Under the pieces are notes generated by a model that was not told where the DNA came from, searched no databases, and worked only from the letters and a program-made list of their open reading frames with translations. Source: JANNOG01 sp050329415 (GTDB lineage: Bacteria; Actinomycetota; Actinomycetes; Actinomycetales; JBBAYJ01). Taken from it: 64,000 bases of DNA. The translations under genes were made by a program, and so were the position numbers. Where the stretch lies: assembly GCA_050329415.1 (NCBI GenBank), contig JBHJOS010000021.1, positions 1-64,000 of the forward strand. Direction: 5' to 3'. Positions 43,633 to 52,120 of the stretch are shown one piece after another. Every line of letters starts with the position of its first letter. Positions within the stretch are counted from its first letter, which is position 1.

Positions 43633-44583
43633 GTGAGTGCCTCCCGGGAGCCGGTCGGCCGGGGCGGCGTCGACCTGCCGGACCTGCGGCTGTTTTCGGT
43701 GCTCGCCGAGGAGCTGCACTTCGGCCGGGCCGCGGCCCGGCTGCACCTGAGCCAGCCCGGGCTCAGCTACCGGGTCCAGCGGCTCGAGGAGGCGCTCGGC
43801 TACCCGGTCGTGACGCGGGACCGCCGCGGCATCCGGCTCACCCCGGGGGGCGCGCGGTTGCTCGAAGGCGCCCGCCGCCTGCTGGCCGACGCCCAGCGGG
43901 TGCTCGACGACGCCGCGCTCGTGGCGGGCGGGTCGCTGGCGACGGTCCGGGTCGGCGTCGTGGGCACCGCGCTGTACTCGCTCGTCCCGGACGCCCTGCA
44001 GGTGCTGCGGCGGGACCACCCGGGGCTGCGGCTGTTGCTGACGGAGTCGAAGACGACCGCGCAGCTGGCCGGGCTCGCGTCGGGTGGTCTCGACCTCGGG
44101 GTCGTGCACCTGCCGCTGCCCGAGGGCACCGGGCTGACCAGCTGCGAACTGACCCGGGACCCGGTCGGGCTCGCCGTGCCGGAGGACTGGGACCTCGCCG
44201 CGGCGCCGGGCCGGGCGTCGCTCGCCGTGCTGGCCGACCGCCCGGTCGTCCTCTTCCCGCGAGTGGTCGAGCCGGCCACCTACGACCGGTACGTCGGCGC
44301 CTGCGTGGCCGCGGGGTTCGCGCCCCGCGTCGCACAGGAGGCGACCGGCCTGCAGACGATCCTCAGCCTGGTGGCCGGCGGTGTGGGGGCGGCCTTCGTG
44401 GCGGAGTCGGTGGCGGGGGCCACGACTCGTCGAGGGGTGCGCTTCGTGCCGCTGGCGGACGGGCCGGTGCTCTCCCTCGGGGCAGCCTGTCGGGCCGAGG
44501 CGCCGGCCGGCGTCGACCACGTCGTGGCCGCCCTGACCGCGGCTGGCTGCAGGGATAAAGAGCACCGATTGAAAGCCGTCTAG
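43633..44583 (+). CDS. LysR-family transcriptional regulator
   Basis: 316 residues from GTG 43633. HTH: DLRLFSVLAEELHFGRAAARLHLSQPGLSYRVQRLEEALG. The substrate-binding domain begins about residue 105 (ATVRVGVVGTALY) and ends in LQTILSLVAGGVGAAFV. It faces the FAH gene, the classic LysR-target layout, so it likely senses a 2-oxo acid or aromatic intermediate. With the start codons so close, leader space for both is minimal. Confidence 0.92.
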   Translation: MSASREPVGRGGVDLPDLRLFSVLAEELHFGRAAARLHLSQPGLSYRVQRLEEALGYPVVTRDRRGIRLTPGGARLLEGARRLLADAQRVLDDAALVAGGSLATVRVGVVGTALYSLVPDALQVLRRDHPGLRLLLTESKTTAQLAGLASGGLDLGVVHLPLPEGTGLTSCELTRDPVGLAVPEDWDLAAAPGRASLAVLADRPVVLFPRVVEPATYDRYVGACVAAGFAPRVAQEATGLQTILSLVAGGVGAAFVAESVAGATTRRGVRFVPLADGPVLSLGAACRAEAPAGVDHVVAALTAAGCRDKEHRLKAV

Positions 44584-44626
44584 TTCCTGTTGGACTGATC
44601 GACCGTTGCGGTCCCACCGTGGCGGC

Positions 44627-45670
44627 ATGACCACCACTGCCACCGTGTCCGTAGCGGTCGTCGGCCTGGGCGCCATGGGTTCTCGCCTGGCGGCGAACCT
44701 GCTCGCCGCGGGTCATCGCGTGACCGTCGCGAACCGGAGCCTGGGCCCGGTGGCGGAACTCGCCGACCGGGGTGCCGTGGCGGCGTCGTCCCCACGGGAG
44801 GCGGCCGCGGCGGCCGACGTCGTCCTCGTCTGCGTCGCGGACGACGAGGCGTCCCGGTCGGTGTGGCTGGACCCCGGTCACGGCGTCGCCGCGGGACTGC
44901 GGGCGTCCACCGTCGGCGTCGAGACCAGCACCGTCAGTCCGATCTGGGCCCGCGAGCTCGCCGCCGCGGTCACGGCCGCCGGACGCCGCTTCGTCGAGGC
45001 GCCGATGATCGGGTCCCGCCCCCAGGCGGCGTCCCGGTCGCTGGTCCACCTGCTGGCCGGCCCCGACGACGTCCTCGACGACGTCACCCCCGCGCTGTCC
45101 GTGAGCGCCCCGACCCTGCACCGCACCGGCCCGCACGGGTCCGCGGCCGTGGTGAAGCTCGTCGTCAACGCCCTGCTCGCCACCCAGGTCGCCGCAGTGT
45201 CCGAGCTGCTGGACGTCGTCGGGGCGGCCGGTCTCGACCGCCGGGCGGTCCTCGACCTGCTCACCGGCCTGCCGGTGACGAGCCCGGCCGCGGCTCGCGC
45301 CGGCGCCGCCATGCTCACCGAGCCGGTCGGGCCGAACTTCCCGGTCCGGCTGGTCCGCAAGGACCTGCGATACCTGGCCGAGCTGGCCGGGTCCGTGACC
45401 GTCCCCGTCCCCGTCACCTCGACCGTCGGGCGCCGCTACGACGAGGCCGCCGCGGCCGGCCGCGACGGGCACGACATCACCGCCCTGGGGCGCCCCGCGC
45501 CCGCCGGGCCCTCTCACTCACCGACCCGCGACATCCGGACCGGGACCGCCCCCGACCTCAAGGAGCTGTCCGTCACGGAGTTCCGCGTCGACGGCGAGGA
45601 GACCCAGAACGTCAGCGGCACCTACCCGTTCGGCTTCGCGCCGCCCAGCAGCGCGCCCGGCGTCAGATGA
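44627..45670 (+). CDS. NAD(P)-dependent oxidoreductase, 3-hydroxyisobutyrate dehydrogenase-like, with unusual tail
   Basis: 347 residues from ATG 44627. AVVGLGAMGSRLAANLLAAGH is the Rossmann start, FVEAPMIGSRPQA and GSAAVVKLVVNALLA the catalytic Lys region (VVKLVVN). The enzyme family, about 290 residues, ends near GHDITALG. The remaining 58 residues (PDLKELSVTEFRVDGEE, then NVSGTYPFGFAPP) match nothing I know for this family. The last 8 bases overlap the convergent LuxR gene end. The substrate is unknown. Confidence 0.88.
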   Translation: MTTTATVSVAVVGLGAMGSRLAANLLAAGHRVTVANRSLGPVAELADRGAVAASSPREAAAAADVVLVCVADDEASRSVWLDPGHGVAAGLRASTVGVETSTVSPIWARELAAAVTAAGRRFVEAPMIGSRPQAASRSLVHLLAGPDDVLDDVTPALSVSAPTLHRTGPHGSAAVVKLVVNALLATQVAAVSELLDVVGAAGLDRRAVLDLLTGLPVTSPAAARAGAAMLTEPVGPNFPVRLVRKDLRYLAELAGSVTVPVPVTSTVGRRYDEAAAAGRDGHDITALGRPAPAGPSHSPTRDIRTGTAPDLKELSVTEFRVDGEETQNVSGTYPFGFAPPSSAPGVR

Positions 45671-46118
45671 GACCCGCGCGGATGGCGTACGCGACCGCGT
45701 GGGTCCGGTTGCGCAGTCCGAAGCGCTCGACGACGTCGTGCAGGGCCATCTTGACCGTGCGCTCGCTGCAGCCGAGGCGCTCGGCGATCTCGACCGTCGT
45801 GAGGCCGTCGCCCGCCAGCTGCAGGACGTCGGTCTCCCGACTCGTCAGCACGTCCCGGACGGGACGTGGCCCGGACCTCGGACCAGCGTGCGGCACGGCC
45901 TCGTCGGCCGGGGCCTGGCGCGGGCGCCCACGCTGGGTGCGCAACCAGTCGGCCGCGAAGCCGGTGAGGCGCTCGGCCTGGCGGTAGCTGTACCCCTGCC
46001 GGGCGACGAGGTCGAGGGCCTGCTCCTCGGTCCAGATGCTCGGGAGGTCCGCCGCGCCCGGTGGGGTCCCGCACTCCTGGGCGGTCCCGTCCGTCTCAGG
46101 GCCGCCTTCCATGTGCAT
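45663..46118 (-). CDS. LuxR-type HTH transcriptional regulator
   Basis: 151 residues from ATG 46118. The C-terminal HTH is typical: LTSRETDVLQLAGDGLTTVEIAERLGCSERTVKMALHDVVERFGLRNRTHAV. The N-terminal 75 residues (EEQALDLVARQGYSYRQAERLTGFAADWL) look like a small extra helix-turn region, not a receiver. It lacks the usual response-regulator domain, so it may bind DNA constitutively or through another signal. No partner gene. Confidence 0.85.
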   Translation of the reverse strand: MHMEGGPETDGTAQECGTPPGAADLPSIWTEEQALDLVARQGYSYRQAERLTGFAADWLRTQRGRPRQAPADEAVPHAGPRSGPRPVRDVLTSRETDVLQLAGDGLTTVEIAERLGCSERTVKMALHDVVERFGLRNRTHAVAYAIRAGLI

Positions 46119-46272
46119 CGACGATATGCCTGCCGGGCGACCGACTCGCCGCACGACGGCTGACGGAACCGCTTGGGCTGCCGGTACTGCCCGGGAGGGC
46201 GGCGTGAGGACGGCGTCCGGTGGAGCGGGTCCCCGCCTTGCCGCAGCGACCGTGATCGGGTTCCCTGCCCCC

Positions 46273-46500
46273 ATGGGACTCCACGTCAAGGTCCAGGACC
46301 TCCCGATGATCGGGACCCGCTACGACCTCGCCGGGTCCCGGGTGCCACAGCGGGTGTCCGTCGTCGTGCACAAGGACGGCCACCGCGAGCTGTATGCGTT
46401 CGAGTCCGCCGGCACGGACCCCACGGCCGTCATCGAGCTGACCGAGGACCAGGCCCGCCTGCTGGCGGCGGTGCTCAACGGCTCCTACGTCGTCGACTGA
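46273..46500 (+). CDS. Antiporter regulatory peptide, KhtT N-terminal-domain-like
   Basis: 75 residues. MGLHVKVQDLPMIGTRYDLAG, a VVVHKDGHRELYAFE strand pair and ELTEDQARLLAAVLNGSY match the N-terminal domain of KhtT-type cation:proton antiporter regulatory subunits. The RCK_C/TrkA-C part normally behind is absent, so the protein is short. It sits 22 bases upstream of a KefB-type antiporter gene and likely modulates it. ATG 46273 has CCCC ahead, no clear ribosome site. Confidence 0.8.
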   Translation: MGLHVKVQDLPMIGTRYDLAGSRVPQRVSVVVHKDGHRELYAFESAGTDPTAVIELTEDQARLLAAVLNGSYVVD

Positions 46501-46522
46501 CCCGGCCGCCAGGACCCCGCGC

Positions 46523-48136
46523 GTGCTCCCCCTGCCCGCCGTCGAGATCGTCGGCGAGGTCTTCGGCGTCGCCGTCAACGACCTCATGGCCTTCGGCGCC
46601 CTGCTGCTCGGTGCGGCGCTGCTGGCCCGCCTCGGGCGCCGGCTCGGCCTGCCGACCATCCCCTTCTTCATGGCGGCCGGGATCCTGCTCGGCCCGGCGA
46701 TCCCCGGCGTCGAGCTGTTCGAGGACCCGGCGACGCTGGAGTTCCTGGCCCTGGTCGGGCTCGTCCTGCTGCTGTTCCACCTGGGCGTGGAGTTCCCGCT
46801 GGAGCAGGTGCGGGCCTCCGGCGGGAAACTGGTCCTCGCCGGCTTCGGGTACATCCTGCTCAACGTCCTCGGCGGGTTCGGGCTCGGTACGGCGCTCGGC
46901 TGGGGCGTCCCCGAGGCCCTCGTCGTCGCCGGGGCGCTGGGCATCTCCTCCAGCGCCATCGTCACCAAGCTCGTCATCGAGCTGCGTCGTCTGGCCAACG
47001 CCGAGACGCCGCTCATCCTCGGCATCATCGTCATCGAGGACCTGTTCCTCGCGCTCTACCTGTCGCTGCTCGGTCCCGTGCTGGGCGACGCCGGCAGCCC
47101 CGGGGAGCTCGCCGCCGACATCGGCCTCAGCTTCGCCTTCCTGGCCGTCCTGCTGATCGTCGCGCGCTTCGGCGGACGGGTCATCGCGGCACTGATCCAC
47201 AGCCGCGAGGACGAGCTGCTGACGGTCGGAGTCCTCGGGCTGCTGCTGCTGGCCTCCGGTGCGTCGGCGCAGCTGGGCGTGTCCGACGCGATCGGCGCCC
47301 TGCTGCTGGGGCTGGTGGTCTCGCGGACCTCGCTGGCGGAGCGGGTGGAGAAGGTGGTCCTGCCCCTGCGCGACGCCTTCGCCGCCCTGTTCTTCGTGGC
47401 TTTCGGCTTCAGCATCGAGCTGGGCGCCCTGGCGGCCGTCGTCGTTCCGGCGCTGCTCGCGGTCCTCCTCACCGTGGTCCTCAACCTCGTCGCCGGGGTG
47501 GTTGCCGCCCGGCTGTACCGGCTCAACCAGCGAGCGGCCGCCAACATGGGGGCGACCCTGCTGAGCCGCGGCGAGTTCTCGCTCATCCTGGCCTCGCTCG
47601 GGGTGGCCGCCGGGCTGGACGGGCGGGTCGGCCCGTTCATCGCCCTGTACGTCCTGATCCTCGCGGTCGTCAGCCCGCTGGCCGCCACCAACTCCCGGTT
47701 CATCGCCCGGGTGCTCCCCGACGTCCTGTTCCGCGGCGACTTCCGGTACGTCCGCGAGGAGACGACCGGTACCACGTGCACCCACCTCGACCACGTCCGG
47801 ACCACGACCGGGCGCACGCCGGAGGGCTGCGAGCAGTGCCTGGCCACCGGCGACACCTGGGTGCACCTGCGACTGTGCAACGAGTGCGGCGCAGTGGCCT
47901 GCTGCGACGACTCGCCGAACCGTCACATGACGGCGCACTACCAGGCCGCGGGGCACCCGATCGTCGAGTCCTTCGAGCCGGGGGAGCGGTGGCGGTGGTG
48001 CTACCCGGACGAGATCCTCGTCGTGGGCGGGCCTCCGGCCCGTATCGACGGCGGGATGCCCGAGGCGCCGGCTCCCGACCCGGGCGAGGCGCCCGGTGCG
48101 GGCAAGCCCGCCGGCAAGGCGGCCGGGCCGGCCTGA
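46523..48136 (+). CDS. KefB-type cation:proton antiporter fused to a UBP-type zinc finger
   Basis: 537 residues. About 12 membrane helices fill residues 1-400, with the CPA2 features FHLGVEFPLEQVRASG and GISSSAIVTKLVIEL. From about 415 a UBP-type zinc finger follows: TCTHLDHV, GCEQCLATGDTWVHLRLCNECGAVACC, NRHMTAHYQAAGHPI, with Cys and His ligands at proper spacing. Eukaryotic UBP fingers bind ubiquitin C-termini; in this bacterium the ligand is unknown. I believe the fusion occurs in actinobacteria but cannot verify it here. Confidence 0.92.
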   Translation: MLPLPAVEIVGEVFGVAVNDLMAFGALLLGAALLARLGRRLGLPTIPFFMAAGILLGPAIPGVELFEDPATLEFLALVGLVLLLFHLGVEFPLEQVRASGGKLVLAGFGYILLNVLGGFGLGTALGWGVPEALVVAGALGISSSAIVTKLVIELRRLANAETPLILGIIVIEDLFLALYLSLLGPVLGDAGSPGELAADIGLSFAFLAVLLIVARFGGRVIAALIHSREDELLTVGVLGLLLLASGASAQLGVSDAIGALLLGLVVSRTSLAERVEKVVLPLRDAFAALFFVAFGFSIELGALAAVVVPALLAVLLTVVLNLVAGVVAARLYRLNQRAAANMGATLLSRGEFSLILASLGVAAGLDGRVGPFIALYVLILAVVSPLAATNSRFIARVLPDVLFRGDFRYVREETTGTTCTHLDHVRTTTGRTPEGCEQCLATGDTWVHLRLCNECGAVACCDDSPNRHMTAHYQAAGHPIVESFEPGERWRWCYPDEILVVGGPPARIDGGMPEAPAPDPGEAPGAGKPAGKAAGPA

Positions 48137-48152
48137 GCCGTACGCTGTCGGC

Positions 48153-48359
48153 GTGCCGACGTACGACTTCCGCTGCCGGGCCTGTGGTGACACCTTCCAG
48201 GTGAGTCGTCCCATGGCGGCCTCGGGTGCCCCGGCGTCGTGCCCGTCCGGGCACGACGACACCGTCAAGCTCCTCACGGTCGGCGCGGTGGCGACGGGTG
48301 CTCGAGGCGCGACCGCGCCGGCGGGCGGCGGGTGCTGCGGCGGCGGGTGCTGTGCCTGA
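48153..48359 (+). CDS. FmdB-family zinc-ribbon protein
   Basis: 68 residues from GTG 48153. PTYDFRCRACGDTFQVSRPM and ASCPSGHDD are the FmdB zinc ribbon, with CxxC and later Cys and His. The tail GGGCCGGGCCA adds paired Cys residues, a common FmdB ending. Function is unknown, possibly regulatory. It starts 16 bases after the antiporter stop and likely shares its transcript. Confidence 0.87.
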   Translation: MPTYDFRCRACGDTFQVSRPMAASGAPASCPSGHDDTVKLLTVGAVATGARGATAPAGGGCCGGGCCA

Positions 48360-48538
48360 GGTGGTCACCGCGCGAGGGTTCGTGACGTGGGGGCCTGGCG
48401 GCCGGCGGACCTCCAGGGGGCGACACTCCCCGTCATGATCGTCGCCGGCGCCCGTCCACAGGCACCGGTGCGTCAGCCCGTCCACAGCCCGTCGGCCTTC
48501 GCCCCCGTGCTGTCCCGGGCTCGGTGTTGACTGGTCGC

Positions 48539-51500
48539 ATGTTGCACGTCCATCGGGGGGAGCGGACCGATGCCCTCGCCGACGCCCTCGCCGGCGTGCT
48601 GGCCGAGCCCCCGTCCGACCCGTTCGCCGACGAGGTCGTGGCGGTCCCCACCCGGGGGGTCGAGCGGTGGCTGACCCAGCGGTTGTCGCACCTGCTGGGT
48701 GCCGTCCCCGGACGTGGCGACGGGGTCGCGGCGCGGGTCTCGTTCCCCTCGCCGGGGCGTCTCGTCGCCCAGGTCGTCGCCGCTGCCGACGTCCCGGCCG
48801 GGGCGACCGGCGGTGGTCCCGACCGGGACCCGTGGCGGCCCGAGGCCCTGGTGTGGCCCGTCCTCGAGACGGTGGACGCCGTCACCGGGCAGCCCTGGTG
48901 CCCCGCTCTCGGCGCGTATCTCACGGGTGACGAGCGGCGTCGCCGGCGGCACGCGGCCGCGGCCCGGCTGGCCGCCCTCCTCGCGTCCTACGGCGCGCAG
49001 CGCCCCGCCATGGTCCGGGCGTGGGCGGCGGGGCAGGACACCGACGGCGTCGGGCAGCCGCTGCCCGGTGACCTCGCCTGGCAGGCCCGGCTCTGGCGGG
49101 AGGTGCGCGACCGGGTCGGCGTCCCGTCCCCGGCCGAGCGGCTGCCCGGCGCCTGCGACCGGCTCCGGGCCGAGCCGCGCCTCGTCGACCTGCCCGTCCG
49201 GTTGTCCGTGTTCGGTCCGACCCGGCTCAGCGGGGACCAGGTCGCGGCGCTGCACGCGCTCGCCGCACACCGTGACGTCCATCTCTGGCTGCCGCACCCG
49301 TCGCCGGCCATGTGGCGGGCGGTCGCCGAGGTCGCCGCAGCGTCGCTGCCGGTCGTCCCGCGGCGCCGGGACGACCCGACGACGCGAGCGGTGCGTCACC
49401 CCCTGCTCGCCGCGCTCGCCCGGGACGCCCGTGAACTGCAGGTCGCCCTGGTCGCCGCCGCGACGGCGCCCGCGGCCGCAGTGGTCGCGGATCACCATCA
49501 CCCGGTGCCGCGCCCCACCCCCGGCGGGCCGGCCGTCGAGCTCGGCCCCACCCTGCTGGCCCGGCTGCAGTCCGACCTGCGCGACGACGCGCCGGTCGGC
49601 GCCGGCGCCGACTCCCGGCCGCTGCTCGACCCCGGCGACGCCTCGGTCCGGGTGCACGCGTGCTACGGCCCCGCGCGACAGGTCGAGGTGCTGCGCGAGG
49701 TGCTGCTCGGCCTGCTCGCCGACGACCCCACACTGGAGCCGCGCGACATCCTCGTCATGTGCCCCGACGTCGAGGGTTACGCGCCCCTCGTCTCGGCGAC
49801 GTTCGGCCTGGCGGCCACCGACGGTCCCGGCGGCGCCGCCGACCCGGACGGCGGTGCCGTCCACCCCGGTCACCGGATCCGGGTGCGTCTCGCGGACCGC
49901 GCGCTGCGGCGCACGAACCCGCTCGTGGACCTCGCCGCGCTTCTGCTGGACCTCGCCGAGTCCCGCTGCACCGCCTCTCAGCTGCTCGACCTCGCGGGTC
50001 TGCCGCCGGTGCGCCGACGGTTCGGCTGGGGCGACGGCGAGGTGGAGCGGCTGCGCCAGTGGGTCGGGGACGCGGGCGTCCGCTGGGGCCTCGACCCGGC
50101 CCACCGGGAGCCGTACCGGCTGGCAGGGCTCGCCCAGAACACGTGGCGGGCCGGCCTGGACCGCATCCTGCTCGGCGTCGCCCAGCGCGACGAGGGCGGG
50201 CGCCACCTCGGCACGGCGGTCCCCCTGGACGACGTGAGCAGCGAGGAGGCGGACCTGGCGGGGCGGCTCGCGGAGTTCGTCGACCGGGTGGGCGAGGCGG
50301 TGGCCGCTCTGTCCCGCGACCAGCCGGCCGGGGTGTGGGCGGATGCCCTCGACGACGCCCTCGACGCGCTGGCGGTCCCCGCCCCGCGGCACGAGTGGCA
50401 GTCGGTCGAGGCGCGCCGCGAGCTGCGGGCCGCCCTGGGTGCCGACGGACCGCGGTCGGCAACCGCGGTCCTCGGCCCGGCCGACGTGCGCTCGGCACTG
50501 GGGCCGCTGCTCGCCGGGCGGCCCACCCGGGCGAACTTCCGCTCCGGCGACCTCACTGTCTGCTCCCTGGTCCCGATGCGGTCGGTGCCCCATCGAGTCG
50601 TCGTCCTGCTCGGAATGGACGACGGGGCACTCGGTGGCGGGCGCGTCGCCGATGACGGCGACGACGTGCTCGCTCGCGGCCCCCTCGTGGGCGAGCGGGA
50701 CCGCCGCAGCGAGCAGCGCCAGCTCGTCCTCGACGCCGTGCTCGCCGCTCGGGACCGCCTCGTCGTCTTGCACACCGGGGCGGACGACCGGACCAACGCC
50801 GCGCTCCCCCCGGCGGTACCGGTCGCGGAACTGCTCGACGCCCTCGACCGCACGGTCCGCACCGCCGATGGGACCCCGGTCCGGGACGCCGTTGTCGCGC
50901 GGCACCCCCTCCAGCCGTTCGACCCCCGCCACTTCGGGGTCCCGGCACCTCCGGCGCACGCCCAGGCAGGCAGGTTCTCGGTCCCCAGCTTCGACCCCGT
51001 CGCCCGAGCGGGCGCCGCAGCGCTCCTGGGTCCGCGAGCGGTCCCCGAGCCCTTCCTGCCCGGCCCGCTGCCGCCGCCCGCCGGTGACGCCGCCCCGGGC
51101 GATGCCCTCGCCGGAGACGTCCCGCTCGACGACCTCGTCGCCTTCGTCGAGCACCCCGTGCGGGCCTTCCTGCGCCGGCGCCTGGGGGTGTCGCTGACGG
51201 ACTTCGGCGACGACCTCCTCGACGAGGTGTCGGTGGACCTGGCCCCCCTGGACCGCTGGCGGGTCGGCGACCGGCTGCTGCGTGCCGTGCTGCGGGGCGA
51301 CGACCCCGCGGCCGGCGTCCGGGTCGAGCGGTTGCGGGGACTCGTGCCGCCCGGCGACCTCGGCGGACGTGCCCTCCTCGACGTCGCGAGGGACGTGGCG
51401 GCCGTGGCACGGGCGGCGCGGCCGTGGCTCGTCGGGGAGGCGGCCGTCGTCGATGCCGTCGTCGACCTGCCGACCGGGGTGCGGGTCAGCGGTTCCGCGC

Positions 51501-52120
51501 CCGGGGTTCACGCCGACCAGGGCGCCCGGACCGTACTGCGGGTCGAGTACTCGCGGCTGCGAGCCAAGCACCGGCTCCGGGCCTGGGTACAGGTGCTCGC
51601 CCTGGCCGCCGGGGCGCGGGGAGCCACGGGGACCTCGGTATGGCGGGCGGTCACCGTCGGCCGCGGCCGCCCCCGCCGTCCGGGCGAGACCGTGCCGGGA
51701 CAGTCGCCCCCGGTCGCGGTGTCGGTCCTCACCGCCCCCGACCCCGACACGGCCGCCGATGTCCTGGCGGACCTCGTCGCCCTGCGCCGCAGCGGACTGA
51801 CCGAGCCGCTGCCGATCGCGGCCGAGGCGTCGGCGGCTTACGCCCGTCGCCGACTGACCGGCGGCGACGTCCGGGCGGCGACCTCGGCCGCCGGCAGTGC
51901 GTGGGCGGCGTCCGGGCCGGACGGTCGTGGGCACGGGGACGGCTCGGACCCCGAGCACCGGCTCGTCTGGGGTGACGTCGGCATTGCCGAGATGTGCGCG
52001 TCGCCTCCCGTGGCAGGGGACGCGCGCGGCCCGGCGTCCCCGGCCGAGCGGTCCCGGTTCGGGGCGCTGGCCCGCCGGGTCTGGGAGCCGCTGCTCGCGT
52101 GCGAGGAGCTGCTGCCGTGA
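48539..52120 (+). CDS. recC: Exodeoxyribonuclease V gamma subunit (RecC)
   Basis: 1,193 residues from ATG 48539 (MLHVHRGERTDAL), the usual RecC start; the GTG at 48524 adds five residues. VVAVPTRGVERWLTQRLSHLLG, the DILVMCPDVEGYAPLV strand and SLVPMRSVPHRVVVLLGMDDG are RecC hallmarks: a helicase-like fold without catalytic residues, which recognises Chi and splits DNA. recB follows by GTGA. In mycobacteria RecBCD acts in single-strand annealing; whether this one does is unknown. Confidence 0.95.
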   Translation: MLHVHRGERTDALADALAGVLAEPPSDPFADEVVAVPTRGVERWLTQRLSHLLGAVPGRGDGVAARVSFPSPGRLVAQVVAAADVPAGATGGGPDRDPWRPEALVWPVLETVDAVTGQPWCPALGAYLTGDERRRRRHAAAARLAALLASYGAQRPAMVRAWAAGQDTDGVGQPLPGDLAWQARLWREVRDRVGVPSPAERLPGACDRLRAEPRLVDLPVRLSVFGPTRLSGDQVAALHALAAHRDVHLWLPHPSPAMWRAVAEVAAASLPVVPRRRDDPTTRAVRHPLLAALARDARELQVALVAAATAPAAAVVADHHHPVPRPTPGGPAVELGPTLLARLQSDLRDDAPVGAGADSRPLLDPGDASVRVHACYGPARQVEVLREVLLGLLADDPTLEPRDILVMCPDVEGYAPLVSATFGLAATDGPGGAADPDGGAVHPGHRIRVRLADRALRRTNPLVDLAALLLDLAESRCTASQLLDLAGLPPVRRRFGWGDGEVERLRQWVGDAGVRWGLDPAHREPYRLAGLAQNTWRAGLDRILLGVAQRDEGGRHLGTAVPLDDVSSEEADLAGRLAEFVDRVGEAVAALSRDQPAGVWADALDDALDALAVPAPRHEWQSVEARRELRAALGADGPRSATAVLGPADVRSALGPLLAGRPTRANFRSGDLTVCSLVPMRSVPHRVVVLLGMDDGALGGGRVADDGDDVLARGPLVGERDRRSEQRQLVLDAVLAARDRLVVLHTGADDRTNAALPPAVPVAELLDALDRTVRTADGTPVRDAVVARHPLQPFDPRHFGVPAPPAHAQAGRFSVPSFDPVARAGAAALLGPRAVPEPFLPGPLPPPAGDAAPGDALAGDVPLDDLVAFVEHPVRAFLRRRLGVSLTDFGDDLLDEVSVDLAPLDRWRVGDRLLRAVLRGDDPAAGVRVERLRGLVPPGDLGGRALLDVARDVAAVARAARPWLVGEAAVVDAVVDLPTGVRVSGSAPGVHADQGARTVLRVEYSRLRAKHRLRAWVQVLALAAGARGATGTSVWRAVTVGRGRPRRPGETVPGQSPPVAVSVLTAPDPDTAADVLADLVALRRSGLTEPLPIAAEASAAYARRRLTGGDVRAATSAAGSAWAASGPDGRGHGDGSDPEHRLVWGDVGIAEMCASPPVAGDARGPASPAERSRFGALARRVWEPLLACEELLP

